18,533 bases of DNA from Eimeria necatrix (GCF_000499385.1 NW_013654564.1:1-18533); one strand, 5' to 3'. Positions 8,294 through 18,121 are shown, counted from the first letter of the stretch. Made by a program: numbers and translations. Notes: a model not told the origin generated them from the letters alone.

Positions 8294-11200
8294 ATGGAAA
8301 CTCAGGTGCTTCTCAGCGTCGCAGTTTCGCTGCTGCTGCTGCTGCTCGGGCTGCTGCTGCTGCAGCGCTGCAGCAGCAGCCAGCGCGCCGCAAACCGGGA
8401 GGAACTGGAGGGTTTACAGGCCACAAATGGCGAAGTTGAACGCCAAATGAAGAAACTAAAACACAAAAAACAAAAACAAAACTTCAAATCAAATGCGCAT
8501 CCCCCGGAGTCGCAGAAACACTCCTCGGAGCCCCAGGTGCGTCGAGGTGTCTGTACACCTGAAATGGACTTTCAGGTGTACAGACACCTGAAATTGACTC
8601 CAGGTTGGCCGCTTCAAACTCCGTTTGAAGGCGAATTTCACTTCCATTTCCATTTTAAATTCATTTTTCGTCCAAAACAACTTCAATTTGCTTAGTTTGA
8701 TGCACGAAATGGCCACTTTTTGCAAAAGTTGCAAAAGTGGAAAAGTTGCAACTTCGCGCAGCAGCTGTACATACACCCGGCGCGCGACCGCGGGATTTTG
8801 GACTTTTCTCTTTTTTCTCTTTGCGCATTTGTTTAATTGATTTATTTTTATTTTTAATTGAATAAAACCATTTTAAATGTCCAAAACTTCTGCAGCAAAC
8901 GCCGAGTTTTCGCGAAAATGAACTTTTCGTGGACTTCGTTAAAGGAGTCAACAAACCCGTGGACTGCATCGCCGTGGCCCCGCATGCGCGTGAGTTAAAA
9001 AAGACTTTTAATATTTTTAATTCGAAGTTTCTTTTTCTTTTTTCGATATTTCCTTTTTTAATCTGAAAAGACTTATTCTTTTTCGACATTCGTTTAAATC
9101 TGAAAAGACTTATTCTTTTTTTGATATTCTTTTTTATGAAATCTGAAATTGCTTTTTTCTTTTCGGATATGTCCTCTTTTTGAATCTGAAAGTACTTCTT
9201 CTTTTTCCGGTATTTCTTTTTTTTGAAAAAGGCTTTTTCCCTTTTCTGGATCTTTCCTTCTTTTCTGCAATTAGAGACTCTATTTGAATTAATGTAAATT
9301 CCAAAATAAATTAAAATTTATTTTAAATTAAAATTTAGAATAAATTTTTATTGTTTTTTTAATTTTAATCTTTTGTTATTTCCAATTTTCTTTTAAGGCA
9401 CTACTCCGCCGCGCTCGCGCAGCAGCGAAGTTTTATTTTCTTTCAACTCCGCCGGCCCCCCATTTTAATTGAACTCGTGAAATTAAATTAAATTGAATTA
9501 ATTAAATTAAATAAATTAAATTAAATTAAATAACTCAAATTAAATTAATTGAAATAATTAAATTAATTAATTAATTAATTGTTTTTGCTGCAGCGCTGAT
9601 AGCGGCAGCCACGGCCGACGGCAAAGTGCACGTGGCCTTAGACGGAGGCAGCACTTACTTTTTGAATTTTCGAGAAGACACTTTTTCTGCAATTGACTTT
9701 TGGAGTAAAGAAAAACAAAATAAAAATTCGGCTTTTCTCGCCGCCGCCATGGGTGAGCCTCCAGGTGTACGTACACCCCAACGCCCCTGCTCCAGCGCAC
9801 ACTGAGGTGTACGTACACCTCAGCGCCTGCTCAGGTGTACGTACACCTCAGCGGCTGCTCAGGTGTACGTACACCTCAGCGGCTGCTCAGGTGTACGTAC
9901 ACCGCAACGCGCAAAGCGACTTTCGGGGAGATTTAGGGTTTGGGGTTTGGAGCGCAGGGCTTAGGGTTTAGGGCTTGGGGTTTGGGGTTTAGGGTTTGGG
10001 GTTTAGGGTTTATGTATCTGCAGCCACGGAAGGACGAATGGTTTGTTTCGAAGTGAAAATTGAAAACAAGAAAGTGACGGGAATGAAGGAAGTAGGAAAA
10101 CTTGAAGAGCTTTTGATGGACAAAAAGAATAAAGAATTAATTGGCAGCATTAAAAAAGAAAAATGGTTTTCTACTTTTCTGCTTTTCCACTTCTTTTGCT
10201 TTTCCCCCGTGCCTCTTTTGGGTGTCTGCACGTACACCCGGAAAACGGGGTGTACGTACACCTCAGGAGCAGCAGCAGAGTCTTTCGTTAGCGCGTCTTT
10301 TTGGAAAATTTGAACACTTATGGCGCAGTTTTTGTTGCAATTTGCACAATTAAGATCAGATTTAACATTTGAATTCGAATAAAAGCAATTTAATTAATTA
10401 AAAAATACTTTTTTGCTTTTTTTTGTGGACTCGGGGTGTAGATACACCGCAGCAAACACCCCCTGCAAAAAGGCGTCGTCGCCCAACTGATTTCCGGAAA
10501 AGGCCCTTGGGTGGTGTCTCGGGGCGACGGAGACGACACAGAGGTGAATTAAAAGATTAATTTAATTTATTTATTTTAATTTAATTCTTTTTTCCACAAT
10601 TTAATCTTTTATTTCCACAAATTTACTCCCTTTCCCCCAATGCGCGTTTCCGGCGCCTCCGCCGCTCGCGGCCAAGCCGCCAGGTGTACGTACACCCCAA
10701 CCGCGACGCTTCCCCCGCGCCCTCTTTTTGTTTCCTCACTTTTATTTATTTTAATTCCACTTTTGTTGTTTGCCGCCTGAAGAGTCCGGCGAAAAGAAAG
10801 TTGGAAAGTCTTTTGGGTTCTTGCAGACGCCTCAGGTGTACGTACACCCCAGCCCTCGCGAGCTGGCTAGTCGCGTTTGGGGTGTACGTACACCTGAAGC
10901 GCCGTTTTGAAATTTTTGCATGCGGCTGGTTTTGCGGGGTGTACGTACACTGGAGAGGGCGGGTTTTTGGGGATTTGTTTCGGAGTTTCTTTCATTTCTT
11001 TTTTTTTCTTTTTGCAGCTTCGCGTCCACTCCTACGAAGGAGATCTCCTGGCTTCCGTCGACACCAAACAAGTCCACAACCTCCAGCTTTCCGTCAGCGG
11101 CGACGGCTGGTCTGCCGCCACGAGCTAGCTAGCTAGCTAGCTAGCTAGCTAGCCAGCTAGCCAGCTAGCTAGCTAGATAGCTAGCTGGTCATTCTATTAG

Positions 11201-12206
11201 CTAGTCAGCTAGCCAGCTAGCTAGGCATATTGCTAACCGGCTAGGCAGTCGAGCAGACAGCCAGATAGCTAGCCAGCTAGCCAGGCAGCCCGCTAGCTAG
11301 CTAGCAAGCCAGCTGGTCAGCTAGCTAGCTAGCTGACCAGCTAGCTAGCTAGCTGACCAGCTGGCTAGCCAGGTGTAAACATGGACGTGCAACAGCTAGC
11401 CAGGTCGATAACTGCAGAGCTTCAGTTAGCTGGCTAGCTAGCTAGCTAACTGGCTAGCTGGCTAGCTAGCTGGCTAGCTAGCTGGCTAGCTGCCTGGCTA
11501 GCTGGCTAGCTAGCTGGCTGGCTAGCTAGCTCATCAGTAGTTAGCACGCTTGCCTGCAACTCTTCACGCTTTAAACTCTAAACACTTGCCGCTAAACCCT
11601 AAACCCTAAAGACTCCCCGCCAAACCCTAAACCCTAAAGACTCCCCGCCAAACCCTAAACCCTAAAGACTCCCTGCCAAACCCTAAGCCCCAGAGCCTCT
11701 CCGCAAACCCTAAACCCTAAACCCTAAACCCTCGTGCGTTTCGGTTTGCTGCAGCCTCTTTGGCTGCGCGGCCTGGGCCCCAGGAGTTAAAATATTTGAA
11801 GTGAAGGCAAAAGGCGGAAACTTCCAAAAGGTGAAAAGACACTTGCGCTTGAGGTGTACGTACACCTCAAGGCTCGCGGCGGAGCGCGGGGTGTACGTAC
11901 ACCTCGGGTCCTTTGCGCGTTTGGAAAAATTAAAATTAAAACTAAAATTAAATTAAAATTAAAATTAAAATTAAAATTAAATGAAGATAAAAGAATAATG
12001 AAGTTAAAAGATTAGTTGGGAAAAGACGCAAAAAGTCCAAGTCAAACGGCCGAAGAAAACCCCAAAAAAGGGTTTGGGGAAGGGTTTGCTGCAGCAAAAC
12101 CCTAAACCCTAGCGGCGAGTTCGAAGGCCGCAAAACCCCAAAAAAGGGCTTGGAAGCGGCGCTTAAAGCGAGGTTTTGTTTGCTGCTGCTGTTACTGCTG
12201 CTGCTG

Positions 12207-12284
<78 letters not shown>

Positions 12285-13545
12285 CTGGAGAAAGCCATGG
12301 ACGTGAAGAGCTCTTCGGGCTTAATTGCTTTTTGCATTTCTGAAGATTCAAAAAGAGCTGCTGTTGTCAACAAAGGGGGAGGGTTTTCTCTGTGGCGCCT
12401 CGACGTCCGCCACCAGGCACGCAAACCCTAAACCCTAAACCCTAAACCCTAGCCCGCCCTAAACCCTAAACCCTAGCTGGCCCGTACCCTAGCCGGCACT
12501 AAGCCCCAAACCCTAAACCCTAGTTCATGGCAGCGAGGAGGGACAGGGGCTCAACGGACAAGAAGTCCTGACCGATCGAAACCACGCAGGTTTAGGGTTT
12601 AGGGTTTAGGGTTTAGGGTTTGGGGTTTGTTCTGCAGGCCGGGGAAGACACGAAGAAAATCACAGAGACGACAGTGCCGTTGGAGTCAAGCGGCCGCACG
12701 ACACTTCGTAAACCCTAAACCCTAAACCCTAAACCCTAGACCGTAAACCCTTGGGTTCCGCAGCTGCAGAGTCCCACCGCCAGAGAACCAGCTGGCAAAT
12801 TAGGGGGCTGGGGTTGGGGCCTTCTCCACGCGCTAGGGTTTAGGGTTTAGGGTTTAGGGTTTAGGGTTTAGGGTTTTGTTTCAGACTTTTCCAGAGACGG
12901 GGAAGTTATAATTGTGGCTACTGGAAGCACTTTGCACTTTTTCCGCGCAGCAGAACTTCAGCTGTTCAAAGTAAACCCTAAACCCTAGAAACCCTAAACC
13001 CTAAACCCTAAACCCTAATTGGGCGTTCCCGTTAGAAGGCTTATGCACTGCTGCTGCTTTGACAACCTCTGATTTAGGGTTTTCAGGCAGTGAGGCGGGG
13101 GTTTCGGATGAGGGTTTAGAGTTCGTGATTGGGGTTTAGGGTTTATGATTAGGGTTTAGGGTTTATGATTAGGGTTTAGGGTTTGTGCTGCAGACTGTGG
13201 AGCACGTGACGAGCCAGCCGATCGAAAGTTTGATTGTTGCTCCTAACAACAAATTCATTCTCCTAAGCTCCGTAAACCCTAAACCCTAAACCCTAAACCC
13301 TAAACCCTAATCGCAAGCCCTAAACCGTAAACGCTGGCCGCAACCCCCTAGTGGACGTCTCCAGCGGTTAAGAGGCGAAACGTTAGCGCACTTGAGCAAG
13401 CATGCGCAGTGTCTGCAAACCCTAAACCCTAAACCCTAGTCCGTAAACCCTAAACCCTAGTCCGTAAACCCTAAACCCTAGTTCTGCGTGTGCCTTGCAG
13501 AAAGGCCTGCGTCCCGTGATCCTCCGGCTTCCGCAGTACTCTTGA
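8294..13545 (+). CDS. TBL2-like signal-anchored WD40 protein (12 exons)
   Basis: Exons: 8294-8536, 8896-8989, 9594-9752, 10024-10165, 10453-10543, 11018-11109, 11755-11830, 12285-12404 (or 12416), 12638-12707, 12885-12970, 13194-13271, 13501-13545 (TGA). All phases fit and the product is 431-435 aa, close to human TBL2 (447). Residues 5-23 form a Leu-rich signal anchor, followed by a basic KKLKHKKQKQ stretch, as in TBL2. Seven-bladed WD40 signatures follow in family order: VDCIAVAPHAPLIAAATADG, DTELRVHSYEGDLLASVDT, APGVKIFEVKAKGGNFQK, FCISEDSKRAAVV, ATGSTLHFFRAAEL. TBL2 is an ER-membrane protein that binds PERK in animals; the role here is unproven. Exon 4's donor (TG|gttttc) and exon 8's end are the least certain; exon 8 could use gtccgc (12405) or a GC donor (12417). 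Exons have almost no homopolymers. Family assignment is by remembered resemblance, not a search. Confidence 0.82.
8545..8589. repeat. Perfect hairpin in intron 1 of the TBL2-like gene
   Basis: Arms 8545-8564 and 8570-8589 are exact 20-bp reverse complements around the 5-base loop TGGAC. The arm AGGTGTCTGTACACCTGAAA contains a variant of the palindromic element. It begins 8 bases after the exon 1 donor. Confidence 0.9.
8990..9593 (+). other. Intron 2 of the TBL2-like gene
   Basis: A/T-rich intron with three or four diverged copies of a roughly 50-bp pyrimidine-rich unit (AATCTGAAAAGACTTATTCT) between 9010 and 9240, and (TTAA)n before the TTTTTGCTGCAG acceptor. No palindromic element and no telomere-like repeat. 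Confidence 0.7.
9764..9903. repeat. Array of five palindromic elements, four on a 28-bp period
   Basis: Exact GGTGTACGTACACC at 9764, 9806, 9834, 9862 and 9890. The last four are spaced exactly 28 bp with a CAGCGGCTGCTCA-type spacer. The array starts 11 bases after the exon 3 donor. Intron 3 then continues with degenerate TTTAGGG/TTTGGGG repeats to the acceptor. Confidence 0.9.
9932..10014 (+). repeat. Degenerate telomere-like array in intron 3
   Basis: Mixed TTTAGGG, TTTGGGG and CTTAGGG units before the TATCTGCAG acceptor. Confidence 0.85.
10683..10951. repeat. Four palindromic elements in intron 5
   Basis: Copies at 10683, 10835, 10881 and 10938, the last ending CACT. They are irregularly spaced, unlike those of intron 3, and embedded in otherwise unique intron sequence. 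Confidence 0.8.
11123..11532. repeat. AGCT satellite in intron 6
   Basis: (AGCT)n with CCAGCTAGC variants, starting 13 bases after the preferred exon 6 donor (TG|gtctgc, 11110). The exon frame stays open up to the satellite, so the 3' end of the exon could be misread; the GT donor gives the better match to TBL2. Confidence 0.85.
11583..11733 (+). repeat. AAACCCT array with 28-bp composite unit
   Basis: Three copies of a 28-bp unit (AAACCCTAAACCCTAAAG followed by ACTCCCCGCC) between about 11592 and 11680, then plain AAACCCT before the exon 7 acceptor. Confidence 0.8.
11853..11903. repeat. Two palindromic elements in intron 7
   Basis: Exact copies at 11853-11866 and 11890-11903, starting 22 bases after the exon 7 donor. 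Confidence 0.8.
12181..12284 (+). repeat. (CTG)n tract acting as the 3' end of intron 7
   Basis: CTG/TTG/CTA repeat that ends in GCAG, directly followed by the exon 8 codons LEKAMDVKSS. The homopolymer frames through it (Leu, Ser, Ala) are not used if the model is right; the repeat stands where a polypyrimidine tract would be. Confidence 0.7.
12417..12637 (+). repeat. Telomere-like intron 8, inverted arms
   Basis: AAACCCT repeats at the 5' end, TTTAGGG at the 3' end before TTCTGCAG. The donor is either gtccgc at 12405 or GC at 12417. Confidence 0.75.
12708..12884 (+). repeat. Telomere-like intron 9, inverted arms
   Basis: Opens gtaaaccctaaaccct (four units) and ends in about six TTTAGGG units before TTTGTTTCAG. 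The two arrays are complementary across the whole intron. Confidence 0.85.
12971..13193 (+). repeat. Telomere-like intron 10, inverted arms
   Basis: Opens gtaaaccctaaaccct and ends with three AGGGTTTAGGGTTTATGATT-type units before TGTGCTGCAG. Confidence 0.85.
13272..13500 (+). repeat. Telomere-like intron 11, AAACCCT orientation throughout
   Basis: Opens gtaaaccct and near the end has three 21-bp units (TCCGTAAACCCTAAACCCTAG) before TGCCTTGCAG and the 15-codon last exon. Confidence 0.85.
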
Positions 13546-14105
13546 ATGGAATTGAAAAAGTGAAAAAATGCAAAAAGAATTATCTGAAAACCCCGCAGTT
13601 GGGGTGTACGGACAGCTCGCGCCGCTGCATGCATGCAGCGGCTGGGGTGTATGCGGAGCTTGCATGCGCAGAGGCTTAATAATTGCGACAAATTGAACTC
13701 TAAATGTCTTTATTTTGCATTAATTTCCAAAATTGAACTCTAAATGTCTTTATTTATTCAATTAAATGTCTTTATTTATTCAATTAAATGCTTCCTCCCA
13801 TTCAAAATGCACTTGCGCCTTCAGTGGGTGCTCAGGTGTACGTACACTCGGGTGTACGTACACCGCAAAAAGGCTCAAAAACTCTCCACAAAAAAATAAA
13901 ATTCTTTTTTATTTTTATTAAAATTCGCACTTTCACTTTATTTTCTCTCCGTGGAATCTGCAAATAAATAAATTCGAAAAACAAAAAATAAAAATAAAAA
14001 ATAAAATCAAACGACGCATGCAGACATAATTCAAGTGTACGTACACTGCACCCAAATATACTTAAAAGCTTCGCCAGCCATCCCTGCACCTACTCGGCTA
14101 GCTCG
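13546..14105. other. Intergenic, 3' region of the TBL2-like gene
   Basis: Between convergent genes. A/T-rich with a 27-bp duplicated phrase (TTGAACTCTAAATGTCTTTA at 13694 and 13734), palindromic elements at 13835, 13851 and 14034, and a 22-bp palindrome at 13621-13642. No gene seen. Confidence 0.6.
13621..13642. repeat. 22-bp perfect palindrome centred on TGCATGCATGCA
   Basis: Arms GCCGC/GCGGC flank TGCATGCATGCA. It lies 76 bases after the TBL2-like stop codon and is flanked by two degenerate copies of the palindromic element. TGCATGCA is a known binding motif for some apicomplexan AP2 proteins. Confidence 0.85.
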
Positions 14106-14320
14106 CCAGCTAGCCCGAGGCTAGCTAGCTAGCTAGCTAGCCAGCTAGCTAGCTAGCTAGCTAGCTAGCTGGCTAGCTAGCTGGCTAGCTAGCTGGCTAG
14201 CTAGCTAGCCCGCTGTGAATGCGCAGCCACTCGAAACTCTTCGCTAGGCAACTTGAGAAATAGAAAAGCTTCCTCGAAAGCTTTAAGGAAATGCTGTTAA
14301 TGCAAAAAGAGCGACGCCTC

Positions 14321-14355
<35 letters not shown>

Positions 14356-14855
14356 CGGGCGACGCAAGCAGCTAGCTAGCCACGCCCGGCTAGCCACCGC
14401 TAGCTAGGCGTTGCTGGCTACTTGCTTTTGGCTAGCCGCAGCTAGCTGGACTTAGCTAGCTCATACTGCCCCAACTGGCTAGCTATACTTAGCTAGCCAC
14501 CGCTAGCTGGCCACAGCTAGCTGGTCACATTTAGCTAGCTGCAGGTAGCTAGCTGCATGCGCTGCAATTCGGAAAGAATGGGGCCTCTGCTGCTCTGGCT
14601 GCCGCCACAGCTAGCTAGCAAGATAGCTAGCTAGCGAGCTGGCTAGCTAGCTAGCTGGCTAGCTAGCTGGCGGGGGCCCCCACTGTGCAGCTAGCCCGCT
14701 GGCTAGCTGGCTAGTTGGCTAGCTGCCTAGCAAACTGACTGGGCAGCTAGCTAGCTAGCTGGCTGGCTAGCTGGCTAGCTAGCTGGCTAGCTAGCTGGCT
14801 AGCTAGCCAGCTAGCTAGCTGGCTAGCTGGCTAGCTAGCTTGCTAGCTAGCCACG
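14106..14855. repeat. AGCT satellite between convergent genes
   Basis: Two long AGCT blocks (14106-14216 and 14366-14855) around a short unique piece and a (CTG)10 tract (14322-14353). No gene seen. Confidence 0.85.
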
Positions 14856-14885
14856 CAACGACTCTGGAGAAGAGAACAGACTCCA

Positions 14886-14969
14886 TCACTGATGGTGTCT
14901 GTGACGGTGTGCTGCTGCGATGAGGGGCTCCGCTGCTGCGTCTGCTGCTGCTGCTTCTGCCGCTGCCGC

Positions 14970-15005
<36 letters not shown>

Positions 15006-15145
15006 AGCGCGGCCTCCAGCTCCTTGTCTCTCCTTCGCCATCACATAAGCCACAATTTCCGCAGAAGTGGGAGAAGCTGTGGGGCCCCTTTGTTTGCTTT
15101 TCAAAGCTGTTTCTATTTCAGCTTTCACGCTGCACTCCAGCAGCA

Positions 15146-15176
<31 letters not shown>

Positions 15177-15662
15177 GTCTTGCAGCTCGGTTTCCTGCTC
15201 TTCCGCCTGCTGCTGCTCGCGCCAAGGGTCCTGCCACCTTGCTGCTGCAGCAGCAGCAACTGCGGCAAATACATTTCCCTGGGAAGCCAAAAGAGAGAAC
15301 TGCAGCAAAGAGCAAACAGCAGCTGGCGAACTTGCTGCAGCGGCAGCTGCCGCGGCAGCAAACCAGCAGCAAAAGAAGCAGCAAACAGCTGCGGCAGCCC
15401 CTCCAGCTGCTCCAAGCAGCAGCAGCGGGAGACTTGCTGCAGCACGCGCCGCAGCACGAAGAGCTGCAGCAGCGCGTTCTGCTGGTGTACAGACACTGCA
15501 GCAGACGGCGAGAAGCAGCAGCAGCAATCCATTCCCGTCAAAGCAGCAACATGTCTGCAGCAAAACAAACATTTCATTTATTTCTTTTAATTGCTGCTTC
15601 ATTTATCCACTTTGCTGCTTCTTTGCTGCACCAAAGGCTCTCCTCCACGTGCAGATAAAGCC

Positions 15663-15697
<35 letters not shown>

Positions 15698-15821
15698 CGC
15701 CACAGCAGCAGCAGCAGCAACACAACCGCCTCAACAGCAACAGCAGCACGACCCGCCCCGGCAGCAGCAACAGCAGCAGCTGCACAACCCACCCCAACAG
15801 CAGCAGCAACACAACCTGCCT

Positions 15822-15861
<40 letters not shown>

Positions 15862-16050
15862 GCTCACGCATGCAGGTCCAGCAGCAGCGCATGCAGCGCC
15901 TCCCTTGTGAGCGCCAGCTCTACGTGCTGCGGCAGCTGCCCTCCTTGCTGCTGCTGCTGCTGCACCAGCAGCAGCAAATCTTCCACCTGCCACCCCAGAG
16001 CCCAGGCCGCTCGCTGCAGCGGACTGGCCACTCGCCAGTCTATCACGCCC

Positions 16051-16104
<54 letters not shown>

Positions 16105-16209
16105 TCCGCTCTTGCGGGAGCAGCAACTGCTGCGCGGGAAGCACACAGGGGAGGGGCCAGAATGCGAGCAGGCTCGGCGGCTGCAGCAGCAGCAGCAGCA
16201 GCAGAACCC

Positions 16210-16252
<43 letters not shown>

Positions 16253-16334
16253 AAAAAGTATATCCCTCATCACTACGCGCATCTGCATGCGCGGTGTCTC
16301 CCAAACTGCAATCTGTAGAAAGCGATGCTGCTGC

Positions 16335-16365
<31 letters not shown>

Positions 16366-16501
16366 AGCTGCGTCAGCAAAGGTCCCTGATGCTGCTGCTG
16401 CTGCTGGTGGGGCTGTTGTCGCGGCTGGAGCAGCAGCAGCAGCTCCTGCTGCTGCTGCTGCTGTGCCTTGGAGTAAGTCTTGCTAAAGCTCTCCGAGAAA
16501 A

Positions 16502-16538
<37 letters not shown>

Positions 16539-17047
16539 TCTCTGCTTCACACAAATCCCGTCTTGCTGCTCCGCCTCTTTCCTCGCCCTCACTGCTTGCA
16601 GATAAGCGTTTCTGCAGCCACCCAAACCCTAAACCCTAAACCCTAAACCCCAAACCCTAAACCCCAAACGCTAAACCCTAAACCCTAAACCCCAAACCCC
16701 AACCCCTAAACCCCAAACCCCATCCCGAATCCTTGCCGTTCACCACCGAGTCCCGAACCCCCCGCCCCCGCCCAACCCCCAAACCCCAAACCCTAAACCC
16801 TAAACCCTAAACCCTAAACCCTAAACCCTAACCTGAATCCGTGTTTTTTGACGGTGAAGTAGCGGCGAACTCGCTTGCCCTTGATGTGCCAGCTGGCTGC
16901 CCAGGCTTTATAATTGCCATCTCTTTTGTAATAAACTCCTCCGATTTTGGGGAGTTCTTTGTCTCTGGGATCGTCTCCGGGATCGGGATCGTCTCCGGGA
17001 TCGTCTCCCTCCTCCTCCCCACACTCCTCCTCCCGCTCCTCCTCCGC

Positions 17048-17080
<33 letters not shown>

Positions 17081-17130
17081 GGGGCTCCGCGGCGAAGACG
17101 GGGACCCGGGGCCCCCGCACTCAGACGCGC

Positions 17131-17179
<49 letters not shown>

Positions 17180-17308
17180 GGGGGGCGAAGGATCCGCAGC
17201 AGCAGCGTCAGCAGCTGCTGCGCCTGCTGCAGCACGCAGCCGCCGCTCCATCAGGGCCCTGCAGCAAAACAGCAGCAAACCACGCGCTGCTGCTTCCCTG
17301 GGAAATTC

Positions 17309-17358
<50 letters not shown>

Positions 17359-17474
17359 GGAGAGGGAAGGGGTACCTGCAGGCGGCATCATCTTTTGCTG
17401 CAGCTGCAGCATGGGCTCGTTCCTGCGTGGCTGCATTGCTGGCTGCTGCTGCTGCTTCCTTGGCGCCGCCTGCT

Positions 17475-17513
<39 letters not shown>

Positions 17514-17830
17514 CTGCTCTTGCTCTGGTGCTTCCCCAACTCCTCAGCAGCAACAGCCCAAGCAACAGCAGCATCAACTCCCTGCAGCAGCAGCTGCAGC
17601 CGCCGCTCCATAGCAGCAAGTTGAGCAGCAGGAGAAGCAGAAGGGGCCATGGAAGCAAAAGTGTTGGCGACCCTCAGGGGGGCCCCCCCCAGGGGCCCCT
17701 GCTGTACCCTGTGGGGCCCCACAGGGGGGCCCCCCGGGGCCAGGGGGGCCCCCCCGGGGGCCCCCCCCGGGGGGCCCCCCCCCCTGCGGGGCCCCAGGAG
17801 CGACGCAGCGAGCTCGCCCTGGTCCCCCGG

Positions 17831-17869
<39 letters not shown>

Positions 17870-18085
17870 GGGCGGTGCTGCTGTTGCTGCTGCTGCTGCT
17901 GCTCCTGCAGCAGCAAAACGGTCCACGAGGTCTCTGTCGAAAACTTGAAAAAGAGATAAAGGCAGAGGAGAAGATCGGACAAGAGAAACTGCTTTTTGTC
18001 TTGCTGCTTCGAAGCCGTCTTCGCCCACGGGAAAGTGGCGAATCCCCACGCGGTACCTGCAGCTGCTGCTGCTGCTGCTGCTGCA

Positions 18086-18121
<36 letters not shown>

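Noticed and set aside
8661..9089. Minus strand open frame across introns 1 and 2 of the TBL2-like gene
   Set aside because: Lys/Phe-rich A/T noise, and overlaps exon 2 on the other strand.
9764..9903. CRISPR-like array (regular 28-bp repeats)
   Set aside because: Spacers are nearly identical and the host is eukaryotic; it is a tandem repeat inside an intron.
11110..11136. Exon 6 of the TBL2-like gene extended to the AGCT satellite (ending at 11124)
   Set aside because: The phase also works, but it needs a non-GT/GC donor and adds five residues that break the match to TBL2; the GT donor at 11110 restores collinearity.
11948..12424. Minus strand Ser/Asn-rich open frame
   Set aside because: Reads the intron 7 CTG tract and the antisense of exon 8, which is explained by the TBL2-like gene.
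15574..16646. Plus strand Gln, Ala, Leu and Ser open frames opposite the AP2 gene
   Set aside because: They are antisense readings of homopolymer tracts; the minus strand carries the AP2 domain continuation and phase-consistent splice sites.
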